Positions 22,923 to 33,105 of a stretch of DNA of 64,000 nucleotides are shown piece after piece (the stretch's first letter is position 1; each line of letters begins with the position of its first letter). The position numbers and the translations under genes are program-made. The notes below the pieces were generated by a model. It ran no database searches and was not told the DNA's origin. It worked only from the letters and a program-made list of their open reading frames with translations. Source of the stretch: Methanobacterium bryantii (GTDB lineage: Archaea > Methanobacteriota > Methanobacteria > Methanobacteriales > Methanobacteriaceae); the NCBI RefSeq assembly GCF_002287175.1, contig NZ_LMVM01000023.1:310001-374000 (forward strand), written 5' to 3'.

Positions 22923-23013
22923 ACTTTAAATTTTTTAAATTAAGTAGATATTACGGCATATATATCAAAAAGATGAGTTTATTCAAGTCTAAACTGTATT
23001 CTAAACTTAGGCC

Positions 23014-23025
23014 AAAATATATAAG
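23014..23025 (+). promoter_or_regulatory. Candidate TATA box before fusA
   Basis: AAAATATATAAG inside a 221-base spacer between rps7 and fusA. A second TATA-like run lies at about 23030-23045. The spacer is long for this cluster, so fusA may have its own promoter as well as read-through from rps7. Confidence 0.35.
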
Positions 23026-23143
23026 TTACTAATATATACTATAAAGATAGGGCATATCAATCTATTATTATACTAAACTAGTAATCTAAAATGCCTTAAA
23101 AATATCTGCTTTTTAACTATTTTATAATTACCAGGTGATTATA

Positions 23144-25336
23144 GTGAGTAGACGGACTAAAATGATTAATAAGATTAAAGAATTGATGTACCAGCCCAAA
23201 AATATAAGAAATATTGGGATAGTTGCCCACATCGATCACGGGAAAACAACCCTTTCGGACAACTTACTTGCTGGTGCAGGAATGATATCCACTGAACTTG
23301 CTGGAGATCAGAGATTCCTTGATTTTGACGAGCAAGAACAAGCAAGGGGTATTACCATCGATGCAGCAAACGTATCAATGGTACACAAATATAAAGATTC
23401 AGAATACCTGATTAACCTTATCGATACACCAGGTCACGTTGACTTCGGTGGAGACGTAACACGTGCAATGAGAGCTGTAGACGGTGCAGTAGTAGTAATA
23501 TGTGCTGTTGAAGGAATTATGCCTCAAACAGAAACTGTACTAAGGCAGGCTCTAAAAGAAAACGTAAAGCCTGTTTTATTCATAAACAAGGTTGACCGTC
23601 TCATAAACGAGTTAAAATTAGACTCCACTGAACTTCAACAGAGGTTCATAAAAATTATCGCTTCTGCAAACAAGATCATAAGATCAATGGCTCCAAAAGA
23701 ATTGAAAGATGATTGGCTTGCCAAAGTAGACGATGGAAGTGTAGCATTTGGTTCTGCATACCACAACTGGGCTATAAACGTCCCAATTATGCAGCAAACA
23801 GGTATAACTTTCAAAGATATTTACCAGTACTGTAAAGATGAAAACCAGAAAGAGTTAGCTGAAAAAGCACCAATTACTGAAGTTTTACTGGATATGGTTA
23901 TAGAACATTTACCAAGCCCAGAAATATCTCAGAAATACAGGGTACCAGCAATCTGGGCTGGAGATATCGAAAGTGAAGAAGGACAGGGTATGATAAATAC
24001 AAGTCCAGATTCACCGCTAGCTGTAATGGTTACAAACATCAGTATAGACAAGCACGCAGGGGAAATAGCAACAGGTCGTGTTTACGGTGGAACAATAGAA
24101 AAAGGTACTGAAATCTACATGGTAGGTTCACACGGTAAAGCGAGGACCCAACAGGTAGGGGTATACTTCGGTCCAGAAAGGATCAACACCGACAAAGTTC
24201 CAGCAGGAAACATAGTTGCAATAACCGGTGCAAGAAACGCTGTAGCAGGGGAAACAATCTCCGAACCTGGAAGGAAAATCAAAGCGTTCGAAGGATTAGA
24301 ACACATTTCTGAACCAGTAGTTACAGTTGCTGTTGAAGCTAAAAACACCAAAGACCTTCCAAAACTCATAGAAGTTTTAAGACAGGTCGGAAAAGAAGAC
24401 CCAACAGTACGAATTGAAATTAACGAAGAAACCGGTGAGCACCTCATAGCAGGTATGGGTGAACTTCACCTTGAAATTATCACTTACAGGATCAATGAGA
24501 AAGGTGTGGAAATAGAAACATCACCACCAATCGTTGTATACAGAGAAACAATCGCCGGCAAAGCCGGACCAGTTGAAGGAAAATCTCCTAACAAGCACAA
24601 CAGATTCTACATTGAAATCGAACCACTAGAAGACGAACTTTTCCAGGCTCTACAGGATAAAAAAATCAAAGAAGGTAGAGTTAAAGGAAAAGAAGATGTA
24701 CAAACATTCCAGGAATACGGCCTTCACAAAGAAGAAGCAAGAAAAGTATGGGATGTATACGAGCGCAGTTTATTCATAAACATGACCCGTGGTATACAGC
24801 ACCTTGACGAAATTAAAGAGCTTTTACTTGAAGGTTTCGAAAGCGCACTCGACGACGGCCCAATCGCAAGAGAAAGAGTCATGGGTATAAAAATAAAACT
24901 CATGGACGCAAAGATTCACGAAGACGCAGTACACAGAGGTCCTGCACAGGTTTTACCTGCAATAAGGAAAGCTGTATACGGAGCTATCATGATGGCTAAC
25001 CCAACATTACTCGAACCGCTACAGAAAGTATTCATCAACACTCCTCAGGACTACATGGGTTCAGCAACCAGAGAAGTACAGAACAGAAGAGGTCAAATTG
25101 TTGACATGCAGCAGGAAGGGGACATGATGACCCTTGAATCCAAAGTACCTGTTGCAGAAATGTTTGGATTTGCTGGAGACATAAGATCTGCCACAGAAGG
25201 TAGATGTTTATGGTCAACAGAAAACGCAGGTTTCGAAAGATTACCTGGAGAGCTTCAAAAACAAATTATAAGACAGATAAGAGATAGAAAAGGATTAAGT
25301 CCAGAACCATACGGACCAGATCACTACTTAGGATAA
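23144..25336 (+). CDS. fusA: Translation elongation factor 2 (aEF-2)
   Basis: 730 residues, the archaeal EF-2 length. GTPase that moves tRNA and mRNA after peptide bond formation. G1 is AHIDHGKTT, G3 DTPGHVDF and G4 NKVD. The C-terminal DAVHRGPAQ contains the His that is modified to diphthamide. I start at GTG 23144: GGTGAT is four bases upstream, while the in-frame GTG at 23135 lies inside that signal. Adjacent in order to EF-1alpha, as usual. Confidence 0.96.
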   Translation: MSRRTKMINKIKELMYQPKNIRNIGIVAHIDHGKTTLSDNLLAGAGMISTELAGDQRFLDFDEQEQARGITIDAANVSMVHKYKDSEYLINLIDTPGHVDFGGDVTRAMRAVDGAVVVICAVEGIMPQTETVLRQALKENVKPVLFINKVDRLINELKLDSTELQQRFIKIIASANKIIRSMAPKELKDDWLAKVDDGSVAFGSAYHNWAINVPIMQQTGITFKDIYQYCKDENQKELAEKAPITEVLLDMVIEHLPSPEISQKYRVPAIWAGDIESEEGQGMINTSPDSPLAVMVTNISIDKHAGEIATGRVYGGTIEKGTEIYMVGSHGKARTQQVGVYFGPERINTDKVPAGNIVAITGARNAVAGETISEPGRKIKAFEGLEHISEPVVTVAVEAKNTKDLPKLIEVLRQVGKEDPTVRIEINEETGEHLIAGMGELHLEIITYRINEKGVEIETSPPIVVYRETIAGKAGPVEGKSPNKHNRFYIEIEPLEDELFQALQDKKIKEGRVKGKEDVQTFQEYGLHKEEARKVWDVYERSLFINMTRGIQHLDEIKELLLEGFESALDDGPIARERVMGIKIKLMDAKIHEDAVHRGPAQVLPAIRKAVYGAIMMANPTLLEPLQKVFINTPQDYMGSATREVQNRRGQIVDMQQEGDMMTLESKVPVAEMFGFAGDIRSATEGRCLWSTENAGFERLPGELQKQIIRQIRDRKGLSPEPYGPDHYLG

Positions 25337-25354
25337 GTTATCCCTATCTTTTTT
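25331..25354 (+). terminator. Hairpin and T-run at the end of fusA
   Basis: GGATA / TATCC forms a small stem that includes the stop codon (25331-25343), followed after CTATC by six T. Likely ends or attenuates the fusA message before tuf. Confidence 0.4.
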
Positions 25355-25465
25355 ATTTTGAAATTATGAAGCCAAACCATAAAACTTAATAGAGATTATT
25401 CCAAAATATTGGTATTCTCAAAATAATCAGTATATGATTTTAAATGGAGTGACGGAAATTTTCGT

Positions 25466-25496
25466 AAATTTTGAGGATTTCCTGAACCCAAAATTT
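25466..25496 (+). promoter_or_regulatory. Leader hairpin before tuf
   Basis: AAATTTTG (25466-25473) is complementary to CAAAATTT (25489-25496) with a 15-base loop. The right arm runs into TTGGAGG, the tuf ribosome binding site, so the stem could limit access to it. Perfect 8-bp match. Confidence 0.35.
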
Positions 25497-25511
25497 TTGG
25501 AGGTTAATTAA

Positions 25512-26753
25512 ATGGCAAAAGGAAAAGAACACATAAACTTAGCGTTTATTGGACACGTAGACCACGGTAAATCTACACTTGTTGGACACGTATTACTTCA
25601 GTCAGGAGCTATTGCAGAGCAGCAGCTTTCAGATGGTGAAAACAAGTTCAGATTTGTCATGGATAAATTGACAGAAGAAAGAGAAAGAGGAGTTACAATC
25701 GACCTTGCTCACGCAAAATTCGAAACTCCTAAATATGAGTTCACAATTGTGGACTGTCCTGGTCACAGAGATTTTGTTAAAAACATGATTACAGGAGCAT
25801 CACAGGCTGACGCTGCTGTATTAGTTGTCGCTATTGACGACGGTATTATGCCGCAGACCAAAGAACACATTTTCCTTGCAAGAACACTCGGTATCAACCA
25901 GTTAATCATTGGTATAAACAAAATGGACCTCGTAAAATACGATGAAGCAAAATTCAACGCACTTAAAGATGAATTAGGCGCACTCATTAAGACCGTAGCA
26001 TACGACCCAGCTAAAGTACACTTCATACCACTCTCTGCATTCGAAGGAGACAACATCAAAGAAAACAGTGCAAACACCCCATGGTACAAAGGCCCTGCGC
26101 TCGTACCTGCACTTGACGAATTCTCCGCACCAGAAAAACCAACTAACTTACCATTAAGGGTACCTATTCAGGATGTTTACTCCATTACAGGGGTCGGAAC
26201 CGTACCTGTTGGAAGAATAGAAACTGGTATAATGAAAAAAGCGGACAATGTTATATTTGAACCAGCTGGAAAAGCTGGAGAGGTTAAATCTATCGAGATG
26301 CACCACGAAATGATGGACTCCGCAGAACCTGGGGACAACGTCGGTTTCAACGTAAGAGGTGTCGGTAAAAATGATATCAGAAGAGGAGACGTAGCAGGAC
26401 ACACTGACAACGCTCCAACCGTTGCAAAAGAATTCACAGCACAGATTGTTGTTATGCAGCACCCTGGTGTTATCACAGTCGGTTACACACCTGTATTCCA
26501 CTGTCACACAGCTCAGGTCGCATGTACTTTCTTAGAATTAGTACAGAAAATGAACCCTGCAACTGGTGCAGTTGAAGAAAAGAACCCTGACTTCCTCAAA
26601 ACAGGTAACGCAGCAATCGTTAAAGTTAAACCAACCAAACCAATGGTTATTGAAAACGTCAAAGAAATTCCACACATGGGAAGATTCGCTATCAGAGATA
26701 TGGGTCAGACCGTAGCTGCTGGAATGTGTATTGACATAGTTAAAGCAAAATAA
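25512..26753 (+). CDS. tuf: Translation elongation factor 1-alpha (aEF-1A)
   Basis: 413 residues. GTPase that brings aminoacyl-tRNA to the ribosome. G1 GHVDHGKST, switch region RGVTIDLAHAKFET, G3 DCPGHRDF and G4 NKMD are intact, followed by the two beta-barrel domains ending in IRDMGQTVAAGMCIDIVKAK. Strong GGAGG seven to eight bases before the ATG and many preferred codons fit a very highly expressed gene. rps10 follows after 51 bases. Confidence 0.97.
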   Translation: MAKGKEHINLAFIGHVDHGKSTLVGHVLLQSGAIAEQQLSDGENKFRFVMDKLTEERERGVTIDLAHAKFETPKYEFTIVDCPGHRDFVKNMITGASQADAAVLVVAIDDGIMPQTKEHIFLARTLGINQLIIGINKMDLVKYDEAKFNALKDELGALIKTVAYDPAKVHFIPLSAFEGDNIKENSANTPWYKGPALVPALDEFSAPEKPTNLPLRVPIQDVYSITGVGTVPVGRIETGIMKKADNVIFEPAGKAGEVKSIEMHHEMMDSAEPGDNVGFNVRGVGKNDIRRGDVAGHTDNAPTVAKEFTAQIVVMQHPGVITVGYTPVFHCHTAQVACTFLELVQKMNPATGAVEEKNPDFLKTGNAAIVKVKPTKPMVIENVKEIPHMGRFAIRDMGQTVAAGMCIDIVKAK

Positions 26754-26756
26754 GAA

Positions 26757-26774
26757 TTAGGAATTAATTCCTAA
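26757..26774 (+). terminator. Perfect palindrome between tuf and rps10
   Basis: TTAGGAATT followed directly by its exact reverse complement AATTCCTAA, one base after the tuf stop codon TAA region, then CCTTCTTTTTATATTTT. This would fold into a tight stem followed by T-rich sequence and could reduce transcription into rps10. Confidence 0.45.
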
Positions 26775-26804
26775 CCTTCTTTTTATATTTTGGAGAAGAT
26801 TTAA

Positions 26805-27113
26805 ATGCACAAAGCAAGAATTAAACTTACAGGAACAGACCCAGAAAAATTACAATTTGTCTGCGATCAGTTAAGAAGAATCGCAGAAAGAACAGGCGTT
26901 GACATGTCCGGCCCAATCCCACTCCCAACTAAAAAATTAGTGGTACCAACCAGAAAATCTCCAGATGGAGAAGGAAAAGCTACCTGGGAAAAATGGGAAC
27001 TTAGAATCCACAAAAGACTTGTTGGAATCGAAGCCGATGAAAGGGCAATGAGACAGGTCATGAAAGTAAACGTTCCTGATAACGTAAGTATAGAAATAGA
27101 ACTCAAAAGCTAA
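26805..27113 (+). CDS. rps10: Ribosomal protein S10
   Basis: 102 residues, the archaeal length. Small-subunit head protein. Segments: ARIKLTGTDPEKL, GPIPLPTKKLVVPTRKSP and the C-terminal KVNVPDNVSIEIEL. GGAG ten bases before the ATG. Last gene of the translation cluster, directly after EF-1alpha as in other euryarchaea. Confidence 0.96.
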   Translation: MHKARIKLTGTDPEKLQFVCDQLRRIAERTGVDMSGPIPLPTKKLVVPTRKSPDGEGKATWEKWELRIHKRLVGIEADERAMRQVMKVNVPDNVSIEIELKS

Positions 27114-27271
27114 TTTGTTTTAATAGCTTAAAAATTATTTTGATTAGCTTAAACTACGTTTTAAGCTTTTAAACACTTTATTTACTGGATGGTCAACAAA
27201 GATTTAATCAGTTGATCAAAAAGTATTTAATTAACTATTGATAAATAGAAAAATCTACTCAAAAATCCAAT

Positions 27272-27735
<464 letters not shown>

Positions 27736-28194
27736 ATGGAAATTATGAATTTAACAACAAGTTTAATCTTGTTTTTAAATGTCACGCTACTATCTATTTT
27801 AGTCCCTGGAGGACCAGTAGAAAACAGAGACTTTGATTACTTAAAGAAGACTCCGAGTATATACTATGGATTCAGTATTTTCCTCATATCACTCATATTG
27901 ATATCACTAGCCCTATGCTATTTTGTACTTTTAGATAACCTATGGGCATTTAAAGTTTCCCTGGCTGCAGGTGCGCTGTACTTCATGGTTTACATACTTG
28001 ACCTTTTAAAAATATTTCCCAGATCACCAACTCCAATGTCAAAAATGTTGATGTTAATTGAAATAATTAACATGATGCTTGCACTGCTTCTGGTTATTTT
28101 TTTCTCTGGCCAGACTGTCTATTTAAAACAGCACCTCCATTTTATAATAAAAACAAGCCAAAAAAACAGTGCTACATATATACCAAATGTTTGA
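27736..28194 (+). CDS. Small multi-span membrane protein, unknown
   Basis: 152 residues with four hydrophobic segments (about 5-20, 42-65, 68-90 and 100-125) and a basic C-terminal tail. No conserved charged motif in the helices, and I do not recognise the family. The ATG at 27736 lies close to a TATA-like stretch, so the message may be almost leaderless; a second ATG three codons later is an alternative start. No partner genes. Confidence 0.55.
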   Translation: MEIMNLTTSLILFLNVTLLSILVPGGPVENRDFDYLKKTPSIYYGFSIFLISLILISLALCYFVLLDNLWAFKVSLAAGALYFMVYILDLLKIFPRSPTPMSKMLMLIEIINMMLALLLVIFFSGQTVYLKQHLHFIIKTSQKNSATYIPNV

Positions 28195-28388
28195 AAGTGG
28201 GGGATCTTCCAATTAAAAGTAATGAAACAAGAATATTGGCTCAAACTGTAAAATAGTAAAAACAAATTAAATCGATTTCTTGAAACTTAGGAAAGATCAA
28301 GAAAATTTTCAATTTAATCTCAAAAATCCAGTCACAATCGCTGTCCATCATGATTTCAATCTATTTATCCTAAAAATTAAATATTAAC

Positions 28389-28964
28389 TCATTTTGATTT
28401 ATTGAGTTTGTTCCTGTAATAATTAGAATATATCGCTCCTAAAGGATTATGAGCAAGTACTCTATCCTTCACAGCCAGAGTAGTTACTGGTGCTTCTGAA
28501 TGTTCAGTAAATAATATATCATGACCAATACAAAGGCCAATTATAATATTAAGATCCGTTTTTTTCTTGTTTAGAAATGATGCTTGAGCAATAGGGTTGC
28601 ACATGATCTCATCACGGGTTTTATCAATTTTATCTAAATCAAACTCGGTTTTATCAATTCCACAGACCTTACAACATGTAGAATATACCTTAAAATGCTC
28701 TTTAAATATAGAATATATTTCTCTGGATTCTTTTTCTAATCCAATACAGAATGCAAGTCCTATTTTCTTATAACCCATCTTTTCTCCAAAAAGAATTATT
28801 TCTTCTATACGGGTTTTTTTCATGTAATATTCTGCCTCCACAGAAGCGGCAGCTTTAATTAGAGAAATTTCACGTTCCCCATAAAGTTCTTTCATTTCTT
28901 CTGCAAGTTTAAGGCAGTCTTTTCCATTTCGGCATTCTTTTTCAGGGCATACTGCACAATTCAA
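28389..28964 (-). CDS. DUF1847-type metal-binding protein
   Basis: About 191 residues. Cys-rich N-terminus (NCAVCPEKECRNGKDC) and an alpha/beta middle with GLAFCIGLEKE, then a second Cys pair (STCCKVCGIDK) and LCIGHDILF near the end, the pattern of DUF1847. These are presumed to bind metal or an iron-sulfur cluster; activity is unknown. I choose the TTG at 28964 because GGAGG is seven bases upstream; the in-frame GTG at 28985 precedes that signal and would place it inside the gene. Single gene. Confidence 0.72.
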   Translation of the reverse strand: MNCAVCPEKECRNGKDCLKLAEEMKELYGEREISLIKAAASVEAEYYMKKTRIEEIILFGEKMGYKKIGLAFCIGLEKESREIYSIFKEHFKVYSTCCKVCGIDKTEFDLDKIDKTRDEIMCNPIAQASFLNKKKTDLNIIIGLCIGHDILFTEHSEAPVTTLAVKDRVLAHNPLGAIYSNYYRNKLNKSK

Positions 28965-29146
28965 TATACAACCTCCATATAACACACTTATTTATAGCCA
29001 GGTTTATTATTGTATTGCTCTACCTGAAATTTTGGAAAATACATACAAAAACCTAAGGCAAAATTAAATTTATCATAAAAAAATAGAAATAACCATAATG
29101 CTACAAAAATTGAGTTTACATGATAATAACAGAGTAAATATAAAAT

Positions 29147-29716
29147 TTACTCATTAAATAAAAGCTTTTTAAGCTCTTTTACATTTAATTCAATTAAAGG
29201 CTTTGCTTCAGGCTCAGCAAGTACTTGAAATTGTTCCAATTTAGTTTCAAGATATAAGTTATGCAATATATTCTGAAGTTCAGGAACAGGCATTTCTATG
29301 ATTCTTTTTATGGTTAAAATTTCTTCTTCACTTAATTTATCAGTATAATCTTTTATCCTGACTTCAAACTCATCTACAGCATTTATATTTAAATTGATGT
29401 ATTTCTTTATAGCATATGGGGGCATATGCTCAACTGCACGCAGTGCCTTCCAAATATCCTTCTCATTAAGTTTTAACCCTAATATTTCATTCAAATATTT
29501 TGTTGCCTTTGCTGCCCTTTCAGAACTGCCTCTTCCATAAACTCGAGATGCAAGGAATGCACTTACCAATATTGCAAAAAATACAAATAGTTGGTTTTGA
29601 GGAATGGATGAAAAAGGATATCCCAATGCATAAAATATAATAACTGTAAGTAAAACGCTTCCCGCTATGAATGTTAAAACAGCGAGGATAGCTGCAATTG
29701 TTTTATTTTTGATCAA
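29147..29716 (-). CDS. Two-helix membrane protein with cytoplasmic helical domain
   Basis: 189 residues. Two adjacent membrane helices (about 8-32 and 38-58), then a long charged helical domain (about 70-189) rich in Leu/Lys/Glu. Begins with TTG, GGTGA six bases upstream. Unknown family. The topology suggests an anchor with a cytoplasmic interaction domain. Confidence 0.55.
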   Translation of the reverse strand: MIKNKTIAAILAVLTFIAGSVLLTVIIFYALGYPFSSIPQNQLFVFFAILVSAFLASRVYGRGSSERAAKATKYLNEILGLKLNEKDIWKALRAVEHMPPYAIKKYINLNINAVDEFEVRIKDYTDKLSEEEILTIKRIIEMPVPELQNILHNLYLETKLEQFQVLAEPEAKPLIELNVKELKKLLFNE

Positions 29717-29908
29717 ATGACTTCACCATGTACTTATCATTTCGCCATGTATTTATAGTTTAAAGCAGATTTTATTCATTGATTTTTTTTCATTATTTAT
29801 AGATGACCAAGATAAAGAAGTGACTGTTAATGCATAGTAAATACATAAAATCCTGAAATTTCAAAAATCATATATTTTAATAGTGTACTTCAAATTCAAC
29901 TCCCATTT

Positions 29909-30691
29909 TCACGTAACATATTCCGCCTTCAAACTGACCACATACTCATAGTTTTCTGGGGCTCTAGTTTTTGCGTTTTCATCAGATAAAATTGCAACTT
30001 TTTTGCCGAAGTGTTCCAGCGCGGCATGTAAATGGTAAATTGCAATACCCATACTTATAATGTTGTACTTTTGAACCTTCGGTGCCTTATGTTCTTTTAC
30101 AGCATATGGTTTAGAGCTATAAACATGGATCATATTTTCATCACCTGTAAAAAACCACGGCTGGCTGTTACCTGCAGAAGGGGCAAGACGGGCAGCTTCC
30201 ACGATTTTATCTGCGCCTTTAACTGTGCTTATCTCATTTAGAGGTTTTCTTTTAAAGTCCGAAGCGCTGCTTCTGTGTAATTCCTCGGGTTTTGATTTTT
30301 TGGGTTTTCCAAATGACATTACAATTACAAATTCCAGATCTGAATTTTTCAGCACGTCTTCATTGGGCCTTGGAGAACCCTGCCAACAGCTGCCTATATC
30401 ATTTCCAGATAAGAAAAGGTCCATTTGCTGCAGCATATAACCCACATTAACCAGATAATCACCTTTAGGCTCTGAAAATATAGCCATATAATGTGGTGCT
30501 TGTTTCTTCTTCGTTTCAACCTGTTCTAACGGTATAATTTTCACTTCAGTTTTGATGTTATCATACATAGGTTTTAAACTCTTTATATGATTTGAAATTT
30601 CTTCTAGAGTTTTTTTATCAAGTGGAGTTTGATCATATTTTTTAACCGATCTTCTTTTAAATATCGTACTATAATAATCAGTTCTTTCCAT
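29909..30691 (-). CDS. Nitroreductase family protein (TM1586-like)
   Basis: 260 residues made of two related nitroreductase-like halves: RRSVKKYDQTPLD near the N-terminus (FMN contact), GYMLQQMDLFL and GSCWQGSPRP in the middle, and EAARLAPSAGNSQPWFF in the second half. Such proteins bind FMN and use NAD(P)H, but the substrate is unknown. GGAG precedes the ATG. A close relative lies at 54607-55365 in the same window (see findings). Single gene with its own AT-rich upstream region. Confidence 0.85.
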   Translation of the reverse strand: MERTDYYSTIFKRRSVKKYDQTPLDKKTLEEISNHIKSLKPMYDNIKTEVKIIPLEQVETKKKQAPHYMAIFSEPKGDYLVNVGYMLQQMDLFLSGNDIGSCWQGSPRPNEDVLKNSDLEFVIVMSFGKPKKSKPEELHRSSASDFKRKPLNEISTVKGADKIVEAARLAPSAGNSQPWFFTGDENMIHVYSSKPYAVKEHKAPKVQKYNIISMGIAIYHLHAALEHFGKKVAILSDENAKTRAPENYEYVVSLKAEYVT

Positions 30692-30947
30692 GATTTAACT
30701 CCTAAAAAGTTTATTCTGGATTAATTCATATTATTAAATTCAATATTATTAATATGTATGACCTGAGATATAATTGTAGAGACTATTTTGTCAGTGCCAA
30801 AAATAGACTTAAAAATTTTTTAATTAAATGCAATTAAATAGCGTAAAAATCATATACTTTTTATAAGAGTATAACAATACGCATTACAATAAAATGCAAG
30901 TTTTACCACGAAATTTAACTTATCAAAGGGAAAACAGAGATGATTCA

Positions 30948-31586
30948 ATGAAAAGGATAGAAGGCAAGTTTCAACTGATAATAGGAATATTTTTCTTAGC
31001 ATATTCTGCTTACCCCTTTTTAACTAAAGCATCCCTTGTACCATACATATTTTTCGCCCCGCTTGGTATCTGGAACATTATAGACGGGATATTTCAAAGA
31101 AAAAGTTATCAAAACAGGGTTTATCATCCTGGAATGTGGATTGCCATGGTACTCTGGGGCATGGTTATAGTTTACATCTACCTGTTCCAGCCAGCTTATG
31201 TAAAAGATCCTGTCTTTTATATTTACATCATACCATTTGTAATCATATTAGCCCTGGCTGTTTACGAACAGAAAAGGATAAGAAAATACCAGAAAGCAAT
31301 AAAACCTTACGAAAATGCCATAAAAGCAAACCCTAAAGACACCACTGCATGGAACAATAAAGGAGCTACCATAGCCAAATTTAAGGCATACCCTGCAGCA
31401 ATCCAGTGCTTTAATAAAGCAATAGAACTAAATCCAAAAGAGGCCGCAGCACTGTACAATATAGGTGTTGTCCTTATGGAACTGGGAAATCTTCAAGAGG
31501 CATTGAAATACTATAATATAGCCCAAGATTTAGACCCCGGATTTAAAAATGCTAAAAAAGCAGGCGAAATGATTTTAGAACTTTAA
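30948..31586 (+). CDS. Membrane protein with C-terminal TPR repeats
   Basis: About 212 residues. Four hydrophobic segments in the first half, then two to three tetratricopeptide repeats: KAIKPYENAIKANPKDTTAW, IQCFNKAIELNPKEAAALY and ALKYYNIAQDLDPGFKNA. TPRs usually bind a partner peptide. I prefer the ATG at 30948, which follows GATGATTC, rather than the one at 30894, which adds 18 polar residues without a signal. It stands alone; partner unknown. Confidence 0.7.
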   Translation: MKRIEGKFQLIIGIFFLAYSAYPFLTKASLVPYIFFAPLGIWNIIDGIFQRKSYQNRVYHPGMWIAMVLWGMVIVYIYLFQPAYVKDPVFYIYIIPFVIILALAVYEQKRIRKYQKAIKPYENAIKANPKDTTAWNNKGATIAKFKAYPAAIQCFNKAIELNPKEAAALYNIGVVLMELGNLQEALKYYNIAQDLDPGFKNAKKAGEMILEL

Positions 31587-31759
31587 TTACATTTAAAAAT
31601 GTAATTTGCTTTTTTATATTGAATAATTAGATTTAATTCTTTTTTAAATTCTTTAACAATTCTGATTTTGTGTTTGGATTTAATTAGGATTTCAAAAAAT
31701 AAGAAATTAAAGAAATGTGGAATATCTCAAAAATCATATCATACTGGATTTTCTGCTGG

Positions 31760-33034
31760 TTATCCACCACTAATTCCAATCATAGTTATCTTCTGGAGAA
31801 TGGATGCCAATAAGAAAAGGAGTATTCCATTAATAACAAGGATTCCTGCCATAATCAAGCCTGGAATGAGATAAGGTAAAAGCATTGTCAAACCAAAAAC
31901 GATTGCCACAAAGTTCAGCAAAGTCTGGGTAAATGAAAGCTTTTTTGCAATAGGGGGCACTTCATCCAGTTGCGATGAAGGTTTTTTGATTTCATACAGT
32001 TTTGGCAGGAACTGTTTAATAAGGAGGATAACTCCCCCCAAGATATTCAAAATTCCCAGAAATATCCTAAGCACATCAGTTAGAAGCCCTGGAACGATGC
32101 ACGAGAAAATTCCCAATGCTGCAAATACAATTCCTACTAATATAAGCAGCCATGAACGGTTATACTGACCAACTGGAGTAGAACCCAATGCCATCATCTG
32201 AATGGCAATGATGACCAGAAGCAAGCCGAGCTGACCATCTGGAGAAAATGGTATTAATCCAAGGTTTACTGGAAAAAGAAGAACGCCAAGAAGCGCCAGG
32301 AGAACTCCTAATAAAAGCAGTATTGCAGGCGTGAGATGAAGGGAAGTCTCATGAAAAAAGGCAAAAAGTTTTGATTTACTGCTATCTGAATTTAATTTAC
32401 TAAGTAAAAGATCATCCTGTTCTTCAGGATATACCCTCGAAACTTTATGAATACACCATGAAAGATAGAAAAAACTAATTCCATAGATAATGAGAATCAA
32501 TGCGGTCTGCGGGTCTGTTGTGATACCTGGAAACATTGTTATCAAACCCGAAATAAGAGTTATTACATAGACAATGCCGCAGGCAATTGTCAGCTGCTGC
32601 AGTATTCCCGGAACTTTTATCCATGTTTTCGCCTTTTCTTTAGATGCTAAAAGCTGTACAAGAAGAGCAATCCCTCCAGCAAAAAGGATTATTCCAACCA
32701 GCATTCTGACAAGCCATGAAAGGTAGCCTGGGACAAAACATGCCACCATTCCAATGATTGCCGCGCATATCCCTATTATAATAAGTGCCCATGAACGGCG
32801 GAAGTCGCCGAATGGAGTTTTACCCATAGTAATAATTTGAAAAGATACTATGACCAGGAAAAGGCCGTAAGTGCTGTCTGGAGCATATGGCAAATCCCCA
32901 GTATGAATTTTAAACAGGAGAAACCCAAATACGAGCATGAATACTCCAAAAACCATTAAAATAACGACTTCTATGGAGAAATCATATTCCTTTCTCATTT
33001 TTAAAAATGTTTTTTGCCCACCATCAGAAACCAA
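31760..33034 (-). CDS. Membrane protein with an internal duplication
   Basis: 424 residues with about ten hydrophobic segments. Two halves of roughly 200 residues are clearly related: KIHTGDLPYAPDSTYGL with TPFGDFRRSWALI matches VNLGLIPFSPDGQLGL with TPVGQYNRSWLLI, and GMVACFVPGYLS matches GIFSCIVPGLLT. It therefore arose by duplication and fusion. Begins at TTG with GAGG eight bases upstream; an internal ATG at 32998 is a weaker alternative. Function unknown; no transporter signature. Downstream is convergent with the TPR gene. Confidence 0.65.
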   Translation of the reverse strand: MVSDGGQKTFLKMRKEYDFSIEVVILMVFGVFMLVFGFLLFKIHTGDLPYAPDSTYGLFLVIVSFQIITMGKTPFGDFRRSWALIIIGICAAIIGMVACFVPGYLSWLVRMLVGIILFAGGIALLVQLLASKEKAKTWIKVPGILQQLTIACGIVYVITLISGLITMFPGITTDPQTALILIIYGISFFYLSWCIHKVSRVYPEEQDDLLLSKLNSDSSKSKLFAFFHETSLHLTPAILLLLGVLLALLGVLLFPVNLGLIPFSPDGQLGLLLVIIAIQMMALGSTPVGQYNRSWLLILVGIVFAALGIFSCIVPGLLTDVLRIFLGILNILGGVILLIKQFLPKLYEIKKPSSQLDEVPPIAKKLSFTQTLLNFVAIVFGLTMLLPYLIPGLIMAGILVINGILLFLLASILQKITMIGISGG

Positions 33035-33105
33035 TTTATATTCCTCTTTAAGTACCTCTGGAAAATAAAAACAGAGAGAAAATCAATTTTCCACCCTATA
33101 TTTAC

